From positions 2,852,001 through 2,916,000 of the forward strand of contig NZ_JACGFN010000001.1 of assembly GCF_016950255.1 (NCBI RefSeq): DNA of 64,000 nucleotides, read 5' to 3'. Position 1 is the first letter of the stretch. The number at the start of each line of letters is the position of its first letter. The notes under the pieces were generated by a model. That model saw nothing but the letters and a program-made list of their open reading frames with translations. It did not search any database and was not told where the DNA came from. A program made the translations under genes and the position numbers. Source of the stretch: Pectobacterium brasiliense. Lineage in GTDB: Bacteria > Pseudomonadota > Gammaproteobacteria > Enterobacterales > Enterobacteriaceae. Below are positions 46,280 to 57,548 of the stretch, in pieces.

Positions 46280-46306
46280 TGGCAGAAGGGATGGCCCCTT
46301 CTGCCA
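46280..46306. terminator. Hairpin downstream of the rhodanese-like gene
   Basis: Perfect 11-bp stem with a short ATGGC-type loop, 14 bases past the stop of the leftward rhodanese gene. It lacks a strong U-tract but is placed to end transcripts from either side. Confidence 0.65.
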
Positions 46307-46319
46307 TAGGCAGGTGAGA

Positions 46320-46709
46320 TTAGGCGAAGGCGAAACCTTCATCTTCCCATCCCGTGATTCCCCCTATCATAATTTTTACCGGGCGACCCAGTTGTGCCAG
46401 CTTTAATGCCGCCTGATCTGCACCATTGCAGTGTGGTCCCGCGCAATAGACGACAAACCGAGTGTCATCGGGCCACTCGGCCATACGCTCAGGTGTGATT
46501 TCACGGTGCGGCAGATGAATCGCTCCCGGTATATGACGCGCGCTAAAGTGCTTCGTCGACCCCACCACATGCAATAACACGAAGTCCTGCTGAGTGTCAG
46601 AGAGCGAGCCCGCCACATCCGCACAGTCTGTTTCCACAGACAGACGCCCTGAAAAATGGGATTGGGCGATATCAGAAGCAGCAAAGGGATAGTCAGTCAC
46701 GTAACTCAT
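46320..46709 (-). CDS. Rhodanese-like domain protein
   Basis: 129 aa, a single rhodanese domain. The active-site loop is VYCAGPHCNGADQAA with the persulfide-forming Cys near residue 90, and HIPGAIHLPH is the conserved CH2A-like segment. Probably transfers or senses sulfane sulfur, or serves as a sensor partner of the divergent regulator. The gene pair rhodanese/ftrA-type regulator is a recurring arrangement. Confidence 0.85.
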   Translation of the reverse strand: MSYVTDYPFAASDIAQSHFSGRLSVETDCADVAGSLSDTQQDFVLLHVVGSTKHFSARHIPGAIHLPHREITPERMAEWPDDTRFVVYCAGPHCNGADQAALKLAQLGRPVKIMIGGITGWEDEGFAFA

Positions 46710-46828
46710 CGATTTTTCTCACTGATTGGAATGAGACTCGACTATAAAACGGATACATAAAGGCTGGCAGATGGCATTATTGCCATATATCGTCAATATC
46801 ATGACAAGTTATTGAGGTGAGGAAATCG

Positions 46829-47824
46829 ATGTTCAATCCGCTTGTTGTCGTACTCGCTTATGATGGCTTGTGTACCTTCGAGTTTGGTATTGCTGTTGAA
46901 ATCTTCGGCCTTCCACGCCCTGAAATGGGGGAAGACTGGTATCAGTTTGCTGTCGCAGGCTTAGACAGTGGCGCGATGCGGGCAACGGGTGGCATCCACG
47001 TGGTTGCTGATGGTGGCCTTGAGCTATTAACACAGGCGGGGACGATTATCATTCCCGGCTGGAAAGGCAGTGATGTGCCCGTCCCCGCCCATCTGGTCGA
47101 TGCATTACGCCAAGCACATCAGCAGGGTGCCAGACTGCTCTCTATCTGCTCTGGCGTTTTTGTCCTCGCGGCGACAGGCCTGCTTTCCGGGCGACGCGCC
47201 ACGACACATTGGCGCTACAGCGACACGTTAAAAATGCAATATCCTGATATCAACATCGAGCCAGACGTTCTTTATATTGATGAAGGAACCATGCTTACGT
47301 CAGCCGGGAGTGCTGCGGGTATCGATCTTGGGCTGCATCTCATCCGTCGGGATTACGGCAGCAAAGCGGCCAATCAAGTGGCTCGCCGCTTGGTAGTCGC
47401 ACCGCATCGGGATGGTGGGCAAGCACAGTATATTGAAAAAGCGGTACCAGTAGACTACGAGCGCTCCCGACTCGGGCCGCTTATCGATCATGTCCGAGCC
47501 AACCTCGCGGAAGAGTATTCCGTTACGAAACTGGCAGCAATTTCCTGTATGAGCCCACGCACGTTCCTTCGCCGTTTTTCTGCCGCTACAGGTACGACAC
47601 CTGCACGCTGGCTACTGGCCGAACGGCTGAATACCGCACGCGATTTACTGGAAAACACGCGCTTATCGATCGAGAAAATCGCCGAAACGGTAGGATTTGG
47701 TACCGCAGCCTCGTTACGCCATCATTTTCGCCAGCAGCTCGATCTCACGCCCTCAACCTATCGGTTGCGTTTCGGGCAGAGAGCCGATGATATCCCAGAG
47801 AATCTTGCCGCTAAGAGAGGATAA
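46829..47824 (+). CDS. ftrA: FtrA-type transcriptional regulator (DJ-1/PfpI + AraC)
   Basis: 331 aa from the ATG at 46829, with GAGGA upstream; a GTG four codons before is possible. The N-terminal half is a DJ-1/PfpI-like domain with its Cys elbow in LLSICSGVFVLAATGLL; the C-terminal half is an AraC pair of helix-turn-helix motifs (SVTKLAAISCMSPRTFLRRF and SIEKIAETVGFGTAASLRHHF). GlxA-type regulators of this kind are usually activators with an unknown ligand. Divergent from the rhodanese gene; the pectinesterase gene follows four bases after its stop. Confidence 0.88.
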   Translation: MFNPLVVVLAYDGLCTFEFGIAVEIFGLPRPEMGEDWYQFAVAGLDSGAMRATGGIHVVADGGLELLTQAGTIIIPGWKGSDVPVPAHLVDALRQAHQQGARLLSICSGVFVLAATGLLSGRRATTHWRYSDTLKMQYPDINIEPDVLYIDEGTMLTSAGSAAGIDLGLHLIRRDYGSKAANQVARRLVVAPHRDGGQAQYIEKAVPVDYERSRLGPLIDHVRANLAEEYSVTKLAAISCMSPRTFLRRFSAATGTTPARWLLAERLNTARDLLENTRLSIEKIAETVGFGTAASLRHHFRQQLDLTPSTYRLRFGQRADDIPENLAAKRG

Positions 47825-47828
47825 GTTC

Positions 47829-49031
47829 ATGACAAAAACGACGTACCCCGGCACAGTTCATCGCCCCATTCTCTCCGCACAGGAAGCCGAACGCTTCACG
47901 CTCCCGCACTATTTCACGCTACGTGGACACGATGATCAGACAGAAGCTGACATCTGGCAGCCCGCACCGATTGAGGTCGACCCGGCGACGCCCTGGGTTG
48001 TCGGGCCACACGTGGGGGTGGATGGCGCGACGCACGCGCATGTTCAACAGGCGGTGAACGCCGCGCTGCGGGCGCAACAGGGTCGGGCGCGGATTGAGAT
48101 TAAACTGCTGCCAGGCACCTATACCGGCACGGTTTATATCCCTGCCGATGCCCCACCGCTCACACTATGTGGGGCAGGAGAAAAACCGGATGACGTAGTG
48201 ATTCAACTCGCGCTGGATTCGATGTTCTCACCAGCAACCTACCGGAAAACGGTAAATTCGCACGGCGAATATCAGCCCGGTGACCCCGCCTGGTACATGT
48301 ACGATCTCTGTGCATCAAAGCAGAACACGACAATTGATACCATTTGTGCCGCCGTGGTCTGGTCACAGAGCGACAATTTCCAGATGAAGAACCTGACGGT
48401 GGTGAATACCTTGCTGGATTCCGTGGATAATCGCGCACATCAGGCCGTGGCGCTACGCACCGACGGCGACAAGGTTCAGCTTGAAAAGGTCCGCCTCATC
48501 GGTCGTCAGGATACGTTTTTCGTCAATACCAGCAACCTCCAGAATGAGTACGTCACGAACCGCTACAGTCGGGCCTACATTACAGACAGCTACATTGAGG
48601 GCGATGTCGATTACGTATTTGGGCGCGCGACCGCGGTATTCGAGCGCGTCCACTTTCATACGGTTTCCAGCCGTGGGGCGAAAGATATTCACGTCTTCGC
48701 ACCTGACAGCATGCCGTGGGCGCAATACGGCTTTCTGGCAGTGACGTGTCGTTTCACGGGAGACGAAGGCTTCAGCGGAGGAAAAAAGGCCAAACTAGGG
48801 CGCGCCTGGGATCAGGGAGCAAGGCAGACGGGATATCAGTCGGGCCAGACGGCAAACGGCCAGTTAGTGATTCGCGACAGTACAATTGACGCCAGCTATG
48901 ATAGAGAGCAGCCATGGGGAGCTGCGGCAACTACCGCACGGCCCTTTGCGGGTAACGCGGATTCAGCCCGCAATCTCGACGATGTGCATTTCAATCGGCT
49001 GTGGGAATACCACAATATCGACGAGGCGTGA
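47829..49031 (+). CDS. Pectinesterase-family protein (CE8), apparently without signal peptide
   Basis: 400 aa from the ATG at 47829; GAGAGGA inside the ftrA end serves as ribosome site. The CE8 fold signatures are present: QAVALRTDGDKVQLEKVRL followed by GRQDTFFV, YIEGDVDYVFGRA with the two catalytic Asp, and KLGRAWD. Pectinesterases remove methyl groups from homogalacturonan. Unlike the secreted PemA, the N-terminus (MTKTTYPGTVHRPILS) shows no signal peptide or lipobox, so it may act in the cytoplasm on imported methylated oligomers, or be a thioesterase-like YbhC relative. Co-transcribed with ftrA. Confidence 0.83.
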   Translation: MTKTTYPGTVHRPILSAQEAERFTLPHYFTLRGHDDQTEADIWQPAPIEVDPATPWVVGPHVGVDGATHAHVQQAVNAALRAQQGRARIEIKLLPGTYTGTVYIPADAPPLTLCGAGEKPDDVVIQLALDSMFSPATYRKTVNSHGEYQPGDPAWYMYDLCASKQNTTIDTICAAVVWSQSDNFQMKNLTVVNTLLDSVDNRAHQAVALRTDGDKVQLEKVRLIGRQDTFFVNTSNLQNEYVTNRYSRAYITDSYIEGDVDYVFGRATAVFERVHFHTVSSRGAKDIHVFAPDSMPWAQYGFLAVTCRFTGDEGFSGGKKAKLGRAWDQGARQTGYQSGQTANGQLVIRDSTIDASYDREQPWGAAATTARPFAGNADSARNLDDVHFNRLWEYHNIDEA

Positions 49032-49378
49032 GGTACAACGAAAGGGATAACAATATAAAGGCGAGTGTTATTCGAGAAAGCGTCGCACTGATGGAAGTAA
49101 TTAACCTGAACTGCTGGCGGCCTGTAAACAATACAGGCCATAGAACAGTAAAAGAATTTTATTATATTACTGATAAATCTCGCTTAATTCGCATTCCCTG
49201 ATGTTAGCCAGTCATCACGCTTATCCAGAGCGTTATTTATTTTTTTTGCTTCACGCCCTTAGCATTGTCGTTCGATTGTATGTTTTTTCACTCCCCCATA
49301 ACAATTAGACTTAGGTACAGGTGTAGGTATATACTTTTCCGTTACAAGGATGTTGATTCTTCAGACTGAGGTCATGAG
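49032..49378. other. Gap between the pectinesterase gene and expR
   Basis: No gene seen. GGCCTGT-AAACAAT-ACAGGCC (49119-49139) is a hairpin that may end the ftrA-pectinesterase transcript, without a clear U-tract. The right half should contain the expR promoter. A GTACAGGT at 49315-49322 resembles half of a lux-type box, too weak to call a site. Confidence 0.5.
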
Positions 49379-50107
49379 ATGTCGCCATTATTCTCCAGTA
49401 GCGAAATAATAAGCAGGGTAATCAAAGGTCATTTTAATGAAAACCTGGATCACTACGATGGCATCAAATTCTCATTCATGGTTCTGAATAAGAAAAACCC
49501 CTCTGAGATGATCATCATCTCCAGTTATCCCGATGAATGGGTTAATCTCTACAAAGAAAATAAATACCAGCACATTGACCCCGTTGTTCTTGCTTCATTT
49601 AATAAAATATCGCCTTTCTCTTGGGAGAAAAGTCTGGTTATTAACACACGGCTACAGCTTGCCAAGATATTCGATCTCTCTAAGAAATATAATATTATCA
49701 ACGGATATACTTTTGTCCTTCACGATCATGGCGACAATCTGGCTATGCTATCGATTATCGTGGACAGCTCATATCCAGATGATATTGATACATTCATTGA
49801 AGAGAAAAAAGACACCTTTCAGATGCTATTAATTGATGCATATGAAAAAATCATCTCCCTTTGCAGAGAGATGATTGAAAATAAAAAACCATTAAATAAT
49901 AAAGAAATATTCTCTCAGCGAGAAAATGAAATCCTTTACTGGGCCAGTATGGGTAAAACCTATCTGGAAGTTGCTATTATTCTCGGCATCAAAACCAGCA
50001 CGGTAAAATTTCATATCGGCAACGTTGTGAAAAAACTTGGTGTCCTGAATGCCAAGCATGCCATCAGACTCGGCGTTGAATTACAGCTCATCAAGCCTGT
50101 GCAATAG
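49379..50107 (+). CDS. expR: LuxR-family quorum-sensing regulator ExpR
   Basis: 242 aa. The N-terminal acyl-homoserine-lactone-binding domain shows the family residues in DEWVNLYKENKYQHIDPVV and FSWEK; the C-terminal LuxR helix-turn-helix runs FSQRENEILYWASMGKTYLEV then KTSTVKFHIGNVV. In Pectobacterium, ExpR-type proteins bind DNA without ligand and activate rsmA; the AHL releases them, which lifts repression of plant cell wall-degrading enzymes. The 3' end overlaps that of expI by 17 bases. Confidence 0.92.
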   Translation: MSPLFSSSEIISRVIKGHFNENLDHYDGIKFSFMVLNKKNPSEMIIISSYPDEWVNLYKENKYQHIDPVVLASFNKISPFSWEKSLVINTRLQLAKIFDLSKKYNIINGYTFVLHDHGDNLAMLSIIVDSSYPDDIDTFIEEKKDTFQMLLIDAYEKIISLCREMIENKKPLNNKEIFSQRENEILYWASMGKTYLEVAIILGIKTSTVKFHIGNVVKKLGVLNAKHAIRLGVELQLIKPVQ

Positions 50108-50741
50108 CGGCAGGTACCCGTAGAGGCCATTGCTTCAATTCATTGCTCATAAATGTCCCGCTGCGGTTAATACGACGAACCAATGCATCCTGATTCTCAT
50201 CATCAACGGGAAGAAAAACCAAATAGACTCTTTCTTCCTTTTCTGACAAACCTTGTTCGACCACGCGAATTCCCCAGCCAGATCGTTTTAATATCGTCAG
50301 CATAGGGTGACTCACTATCGTATATATTCCATCATAGCCTTTGTCCTTTGAGTAATTAATCATTGAAAGAAACAACATCGAACTAATTGGGTATTCATTG
50401 CCGAGAATATCTTTCGCTCGTGATTTATCGACAAAGAACCGACTAGATTCCAGGTAATTCCCTTCAGGGATATTTATCTCCTTGAAGTAAGGAAAAAATG
50501 TCCCAGTAATCATGTTAGGGTATTTTGTTTCAATAAATCTCAAACTACAGATAACGGTGTTGTCTTTGATGCCAAAAAGATAAGTCGTGTTATTATTATC
50601 ATACTGATCAAATTCCATTCCATCAGTACATTGCACGGCCCAATTCAGTCGATCTTTAAACGTCTCTTTTCTGAGGGTAAATAGCTCTTCTGATTTCGTT
50701 TCTGACAACAAGGTGTGATTTACATCAAATATCTCTAACAT
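50091..50741 (-). CDS. expI: Acyl-homoserine lactone synthase ExpI
   Basis: 216 aa LuxI-family enzyme making N-acyl-homoserine lactone (in Pectobacterium mainly 3-oxo-C6 or 3-oxo-C8) from S-adenosylmethionine and acyl-ACP. The invariant residues are in FTLRKETFKDRLNW, GMEFDQYD, VICSLRF and ESSRFFVDK. It is convergent with expR and overlaps it at the 3' end, as known for this genus. Also called carI/ahlI. Confidence 0.94.
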   Translation of the reverse strand: MLEIFDVNHTLLSETKSEELFTLRKETFKDRLNWAVQCTDGMEFDQYDNNNTTYLFGIKDNTVICSLRFIETKYPNMITGTFFPYFKEINIPEGNYLESSRFFVDKSRAKDILGNEYPISSMLFLSMINYSKDKGYDGIYTIVSHPMLTILKRSGWGIRVVEQGLSEKEERVYLVFLPVDDENQDALVRRINRSGTFMSNELKQWPLRVPAAIAQA

Positions 50742-50952
50742 TTTTCCTCCATTGAAAAGTTAATACATAACCTCAAAAAACGATACGCCATCCCACAGAC
50801 CCTTCGCCTTCAGATTATTATCTTGGCTGGTTATTTATAGGTATTCTGTCGTTTTCCACGGCGGTTGTACAGATGCAACCTGCATTGTCAGCAAGAGTTC
50901 ATACACAAAAAGACAGCGCAAAAAATCCAATATAAACATATGATAAACAGAT

Positions 50953-50990
50953 AAAAAAAATCCGGAAGCGCGAGACGATTCCGGATTTTT
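50953..50990 (-). terminator. Terminator of argG
   Basis: On the minus strand, TCCGGAA and TTCCGGA arms (50961-50967, 50979-50985) flanked by A and T runs, giving a stem with an eight-U tract read leftward. It lies just past the argG stop and before the promoter region of expI. Confidence 0.88.
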
Positions 50991-51008
50991 ATATTATTAA
51001 TCTGGGCG

Positions 51009-52515
<1,507 letters not shown>

Positions 52516-52766
52516 AAATAAGTGAGTGATAATTTAAACATCTTTTTGGCGGGACAGGAAGAGAAGAGTCATACTTTCATGCAAAAAAATTCGTGGCCAA
52601 TTCACGACCAAGTTAGCAAGTATAGCGCTATCTTCTCTTCAAGCTAAGCAGCAAAAATTGTTTACGAGACCCACTCGACATTAATAAAACATCGTTTCAT
52701 TTTGTCGACATTTCTTTGCTATTCTCTTGCGGTTAACACCTTCCCTTGCATATTGCTGGAGATGCT

Positions 52767-53342
52767 ATGTCTAAGAAAGTCGCCGTTCTGCTGGCTCCTG
52801 GGTTTGAAGAAGCAGAAGCGATTATGGTGATTGATGTACTGCACCGTATGAAGATAGAAGTCACCATGCTGTCATGCTATGACAGACTGGAGCTGCACAG
52901 TTATCACAATATTCGCATGTTTGCCGATGCGCTGCTGGAAAGAAATCAGGACACGCTGTTTGATGCCGTAGTCATTCCTGGTGGCCCACAGGGAACGGTA
53001 AATCTGGCCGCAAACCCGATGGTCGTCGAGTTTATCCGTCGCCACGACGACGCGGGAAAACTGATTTGCCCACTGTGCTCCGCAGCCGCCCGCGTGCTGG
53101 GTGGTAACAAACTGCTGAAAGGCCGCCGCTACGTTTGCTCCGGGAATTTATGGCAGGACGTGACCGATGGCGTTTATGTTGACGAGAAAGTCGTGGAAGA
53201 CGGCAATCTGATCAGCGGCAAAGGGCTGGGAGTCACATTCGACTTTGCCTTTACCCTCGCCAGCCGTCTGACCGGTGACAAAGAAAACGCCAACTTCCAG
53301 GTTGAGCACATCGATTACGATTACTGGCGCGTGCCAGCGTAA
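52767..53342 (+). CDS. DJ-1/PfpI family protein
   Basis: 191 aa from the ATG at 52767, with GGAGA upstream. The nucleophile elbow is LICPLCSAAARVLG, the Glu that tunes the Cys is in GFEEAEAI, and VVIPGGPQGTVNL is the third family segment. Members include YajL-type chaperones, deglycases and glyoxalase III; which applies here cannot be told. Not linked in an operon with argG, which is divergent. Confidence 0.85.
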   Translation: MSKKVAVLLAPGFEEAEAIMVIDVLHRMKIEVTMLSCYDRLELHSYHNIRMFADALLERNQDTLFDAVVIPGGPQGTVNLAANPMVVEFIRRHDDAGKLICPLCSAAARVLGGNKLLKGRRYVCSGNLWQDVTDGVYVDEKVVEDGNLISGKGLGVTFDFAFTLASRLTGDKENANFQVEHIDYDYWRVPA

Positions 53343-53362
53343 CCGTTCACCAACCTAATGAT

Positions 53363-53384
53363 AAGGCGCGCACCCTCGCGCCTT
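53363..53384. terminator. Hairpin between the DJ-1 gene and xylR
   Basis: Stem AAGGCGCG / CGCGCCTT with a CACCCT loop, 20 bases after the DJ-1 stop and about 28 beyond the xylR stop. Convergent placement suits a bidirectional terminator; no long U-tract. Confidence 0.7.
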
Positions 53385-53412
53385 CCTGCGTGACCTTCTT
53401 TTATGGATAGCC

Positions 53413-54591
53413 TTAATAACCTTCCCCATAACGCTCGCGGTACTCTTTCGGCGTGATGTCATACCCTTTCTTAAAGACGGCATAAAAATAGGGCAGCGAA
53501 GGGTAGCCGCACATCAACGAGATCTCACCAATCGAGAGCGAGGTCGATATCAGCAAGTTACGCGCCCGATCCAACTTCTCCTCATGAATCATGCCGTGAA
53601 TGGTCTGGCCGACTTCGTCTTTGAAGCGTTTTTCCAGATTCGAGCGGGAAATCCCTACCGCATCCAGCACCTGCTCAACCTTAATCCCTTTGCAAGCGTG
53701 ATAGCGGATAAAGTGCATCGCCTGAATAACGGCAGGATCGTGCACAGAGCGATAATCCGTTGAGCGACGTCCAACCACCCGAACCGGCGGCACTAAAATA
53801 CGTTGCAGCGGCACATCGGCCTGATTCAACAGCAGTTGGTGCAGCAGTTTCGCTGCGCGATACCCCATTTGGCGCGTACCCTGCGCCACTGACGAGAGCG
53901 CAACGCGTGAAAGGTAGCGAATCAGATCTTCGTTATCGATCCCGATGACGCACAGCTTTTCCGGTACGGCAATATTCAGGTGTTCGCAGACCTGCAACAG
54001 ATGGCGCGCGCGGGAATCCGTCACCGCAATAATCCCCGTCTGCGGTGGTAACCCCTGCACCCAATCAGCCAGCCGATTTTGCGCGTATTGCCAGTTATCC
54101 GGCGAGGTTTCCATTCCCTGATACACCACGCCCTGATACTTTTCTGCCGCAACCAACTGCCGGAAAGCGTGCTCCCGTTCCTGCGCCCAGCCCTTCCCAC
54201 CCGATGCTGGCAGGCCATAAAAAGCAAAGCGGTTCAGCCCTTTCTCTTTGAGGTGCATAAACGCGCTTTCCACCAGTGCATAATTATCTGTCGCAATATA
54301 ATGCACGGGCGGATAATCCTCGGGCTGATGGTAGGAACCGCCCACCCCCACCAGCGGAACATTCACATCCTGTAGCAGCCGTTTAATCTCACCATCGTCA
54401 AAATCGGCAATCACGCCGTCGCCCAGCCACTCTTTGATGTTATCAATGCGGCAGCGGAAATCCTCTTCAATGAAGATGTCCCAGTCACACTGGGAAGCCT
54501 GTAAATACTCGCCAACGCCTTCAACCACCTGACGGTCATACACTTTATTGGCGTTGAACAGCAGCGTGATGCGATAGCGTTTTTCAAACAT
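53413..54591 (-). CDS. xylR: Xylose operon regulator XylR
   Basis: 392 aa, the E. coli length. The N-terminal part is a LacI-like sugar-binding domain for D-xylose (TLLFNANKVYDRQV...), and the C-terminal 100 residues are an AraC DNA-binding domain with GEISLMCGYPSLPYFYAVFKK. With xylose bound it activates the xylAB and xylFGH promoters. The gene ends the xylFGHR strand, 136 bases after xylH, and probably has its own promoter there. Confidence 0.97.
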   Translation of the reverse strand: MFEKRYRITLLFNANKVYDRQVVEGVGEYLQASQCDWDIFIEEDFRCRIDNIKEWLGDGVIADFDDGEIKRLLQDVNVPLVGVGGSYHQPEDYPPVHYIATDNYALVESAFMHLKEKGLNRFAFYGLPASGGKGWAQEREHAFRQLVAAEKYQGVVYQGMETSPDNWQYAQNRLADWVQGLPPQTGIIAVTDSRARHLLQVCEHLNIAVPEKLCVIGIDNEDLIRYLSRVALSSVAQGTRQMGYRAAKLLHQLLLNQADVPLQRILVPPVRVVGRRSTDYRSVHDPAVIQAMHFIRYHACKGIKVEQVLDAVGISRSNLEKRFKDEVGQTIHGMIHEEKLDRARNLLISTSLSIGEISLMCGYPSLPYFYAVFKKGYDITPKEYRERYGEGY

Positions 54592-54727
54592 GGCAGTTGG
54601 CGCTCATTAATCGCAAGTTCCTTGAATAAAGTCTTCTTCCTTGAATAGCACAGCGCCCCAAGAGGCCAAAATAATTTGCTGATTATTGCGAGCCGCCCCG
54701 TATTTCCTTCGCAGACTCGACGTCACA

Positions 54728-55918
54728 TCATACGCGCCGCTTTGTTGCGGTATCCATCCACACTGCCAACAGCAGGATTCCGCCTTTTACGACGTATTGC
54801 CAGAACGTCGGCACATCGAGCATGCTCATCCCGTTATCCAGCGACGCCATGATAAATGCTCCCATCACCGCACCCGCGACGCTACCAATGCCGCCCGCCA
54901 GACTGGTGCCGCCAATCACACAGGCGGCAATCGCATCCAGCTCAGCAATGTTCCCGGCGGATGGCGACCCCGCCCCCAGTCGTGAACTGAGAATCAGCCC
55001 GGCAACTGCGACCATCAGGCCGTTGATCGCGAACACCGCCATTTTGGTGCGCTCGACATTCACGCCCGATAGGCGGGCAGCATCGATATTCCCGCCCACC
55101 GCATAAATGCGGCGGCCAAATGCGGTTCGCGTCGCCAGAAAAATGCCCCCCAACATCAACAGCGTCAGCACCAGAACCGGCGTTGGCACACCGCGATAGT
55201 CATTCAGCAGATAAATCGCGCCCAGCACCACCAGTGCCGTAAATGTCTGACGGCCAATATCGCCTGCGGGCGGATTTACCAGTAACCCTAATCGGGCGCG
55301 GCTACTGCGTCGACGCCACTGCCAGGCAATAAACACCATTAGTCCGATGGCACCGAACATAAAACCCATGCCGGAAGGCAGATAGCTTTGCCCAATCTGC
55401 GACATCGCCTCGCTGGTCGGGGAAACCGTGGTCCCGTTGGTGATGCCGATCAGAATGCCGCGAAAAGCCAGCATCCCCGCCAGCGTCACGATAAAAGAAG
55501 GGACTTTCCGGTAGGCGACCCACCAGCCATTCCACGCGCCCAGCAATAATCCCAGCGCGAGCGTCACAACGATGGTCAACGGCAAGGGCCAGCCAAACCA
55601 AACATCAAAAATCGCCGCCGCACCGCCCAATAGCCCCATCATCGAACCGACCGACAGATCGATTTCGGCGGAGATAATGACAAACACCATACCGACCGCC
55701 AGAATGCCGGTGATCGCCGTTTGCCTCAGCAGGTTAGAAAGATTACGCGCGCTGAGGTACGCCCCGTCGGTCATGTAGGTGAAAAAGAGCATGATGGCGA
55801 TGATGGCGGCAATCATCACGTAGACCTGAAGATTGATGCTTTTCAACCGTTGCAGCATCGAAGCAGAGCCCGCGATATGTTGTTGTTCAGACTGCGATGT
55901 TTTCAGCACGATGTTCAC
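54728..55918 (-). CDS. xylH: Xylose ABC transporter permease
   Basis: 396 aa inner-membrane permease of the high-affinity D-xylose transporter, with about ten membrane segments (393 in E. coli). Hallmarks include [19 protein letters not shown] and [16 protein letters not shown]. The 5' end overlaps xylG by 32 bases, so translation is coupled. Confidence 0.97.
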   Translation of the reverse strand: MNIVLKTSQSEQQHIAGSASMLQRLKSINLQVYVMIAAIIAIMLFFTYMTDGAYLSARNLSNLLRQTAITGILAVGMVFVIISAEIDLSVGSMMGLLGGAAAIFDVWFGWPLPLTIVVTLALGLLLGAWNGWWVAYRKVPSFIVTLAGMLAFRGILIGITNGTTVSPTSEAMSQIGQSYLPSGMGFMFGAIGLMVFIAWQWRRRSSRARLGLLVNPPAGDIGRQTFTALVVLGAIYLLNDYRGVPTPVLVLTLLMLGGIFLATRTAFGRRIYAVGGNIDAARLSGVNVERTKMAVFAINGLMVAVAGLILSSRLGAGSPSAGNIAELDAIAACVIGGTSLAGGIGSVAGAVMGAFIMASLDNGMSMLDVPTFWQYVVKGGILLLAVWMDTATKRRV

Positions 55919-57428
55919 TCCTCAATGCAGCTTCCATAACCTGTTCCTGGGTTAAATCACGATTGACCAAATCCGCTTTGATCCGCCCCTGATGCATCAC
56001 CAAAACCCGATCGCTCAACCCCAGTACTTCGGGCAATTCAGAAGAAATGACAATGACGGCAATGTGCTGTTTTACCAGCGCATTAATGAGCTTATAAATT
56101 TCGTATTTAGCACCGATGTCGATGCCGCGTGTGGGTTCATCGAGAATCAGAATGCGGGGATTCAACAGCAGACATTTCGCCAGCACCGCTTTTTGCTGGT
56201 TGCCGCCGCTTAACCGGGCAATCGCCAGCTCTGGGCTGGAGGTTTTCACTTTCAGGTTCGCTAGCGACTGCCGGATGATGTCCTGCTCACGGGCATCATC
56301 CAGCATGGAAAACGACCCTGTGAATTGGTCGAGTGCCGCCAGCGTCATGTTCTGCGCCACACTCATCACCGGGACGATGCCGTCCTTCTTACGATCCTCC
56401 GGCACCATCGCAATGCCTTGTGCCATCGCCTGTTGGCAATTGCTGATGGTCACTGGCTTACCGTCAATAAAGAGGTCGCCCTGCCAATGACCGTGATAGG
56501 CACCAAACAGGCACTGCACCGTCTCCGTACGCCCTGATCCAACCAGCCCGGCAATGCCGAGAATTTCGCCTCGGTGTAGAGCAAATGAGACATCATCCAC
56601 CCGACGAATATGGCGATTCACAGGGTGCCAGGCGGTCAGGTGTTCTACGCGCAGCACTTCTTCACCAATGACATGTGGTTCATTGGGATAAAGCTCCGTC
56701 AGTTCACGCCCCACCATCATGGCAATAATCTGGTCCTCGCTCAGCTCGGCAGCCGGACGCGTACCAATCGGCTTCCCGTCGCGAATCACACAAATCACAT
56801 CGGAAATGGCTTTAACTTCGTTAAGCTTGTGCGAGATATAGATGCAGGCGATACCGTGATCGCGCAGATCCTGAATGATCTCCAGCAGGATTGCGGTCTC
56901 CCGCTCGGTCAATGAGGCCGTTGGCTCATCCAGCACCAGCAGACGCACCTGCTTGTTCAGCGCTTTGGCGATTTCCACCAGCTGCTGCTGACCTAATCCA
57001 AGCTCACCCACTTTGGTATTCGGGTCGACAGCCAGTTTGACCTGCTCCAGCATGCGCTGGCAGCGGAGATACATATTGTCGTAATCCATCACGCCAAAAC
57101 GCGTCCACTCGTTGCCCAAAAAGAGGTTCTCCAGCACCGTCATCTCTTTCACTAGCGCCAGTTCCTGATGAATGATCGCGATGCCCTTTTGCTCCGTATC
57201 GCGAATATGGTTGGCGCGTAGCTCATCACCAGAGAACACGATCTGCCCGTCATAGCTGCCATACGGGTAAATACCACACAGCACCTTCATTAAGGTGGAT
57301 TTCCCTGAGCCATTCTCGCCACACAGCGACAAGACCTGACCCGCGTCCAGCATCAGGCTAACGTTGTCTACGGCTTTCACCGCGCCAAACACCTTGGTGA
57401 TGTTTTTCATTTCCAACAGATGCGGCAT
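55887..57428 (-). CDS. xylG: Xylose ABC transporter ATP-binding protein
   Basis: 513 aa from the ATG of MPHLLEMKN, two tandem ATPase domains as in other CUT2 sugar importers. The first Walker A is GENGSGKST; the second domain has the shortened GLVGSGRTE typical of this class. Signatures [12 protein letters not shown] and LSGGNQQKA are present. It energises XylFH. Confidence 0.97.
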   Translation of the reverse strand: MPHLLEMKNITKVFGAVKAVDNVSLMLDAGQVLSLCGENGSGKSTLMKVLCGIYPYGSYDGQIVFSGDELRANHIRDTEQKGIAIIHQELALVKEMTVLENLFLGNEWTRFGVMDYDNMYLRCQRMLEQVKLAVDPNTKVGELGLGQQQLVEIAKALNKQVRLLVLDEPTASLTERETAILLEIIQDLRDHGIACIYISHKLNEVKAISDVICVIRDGKPIGTRPAAELSEDQIIAMMVGRELTELYPNEPHVIGEEVLRVEHLTAWHPVNRHIRRVDDVSFALHRGEILGIAGLVGSGRTETVQCLFGAYHGHWQGDLFIDGKPVTISNCQQAMAQGIAMVPEDRKKDGIVPVMSVAQNMTLAALDQFTGSFSMLDDAREQDIIRQSLANLKVKTSSPELAIARLSGGNQQKAVLAKCLLLNPRILILDEPTRGIDIGAKYEIYKLINALVKQHIAVIVISSELPEVLGLSDRVLVMHQGRIKADLVNRDLTQEQVMEAALRSEHRAENIAV

Positions 57429-57548
57429 CATTGGCCTCCGTGATTCAGGTGTCTCAGGCCTCGCCTGCGACAGTGGCGAGCCACAACGCTATGTCGTGGC
57501 CCGTAAATTTCTTTCCTACATCCTGAAATCTATTGGCGGTGGAGTGCG

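Larger units (their letters stand above)
45970..46319. other. Non-coding gap with the right 28-bp repeat and a convergent hairpin
   Basis: AT-rich from 45970 to about 46200, presumably holding the promoter of the phospholipase-like gene. The right copy of the 28-bp glpM repeat is at 46250-46277. It is followed at once by a perfect hairpin, TGGCAGAAGGG / CCCTTCTGCCA (46280-46306), which probably was the original terminator between glpM and the rhodanese gene. Confidence 0.7.

Noticed and set aside
49300..49345. lux-type box before expR
   Set aside because: Only one half-site (GTACAGGT) is recognisable and the other arm does not pair.
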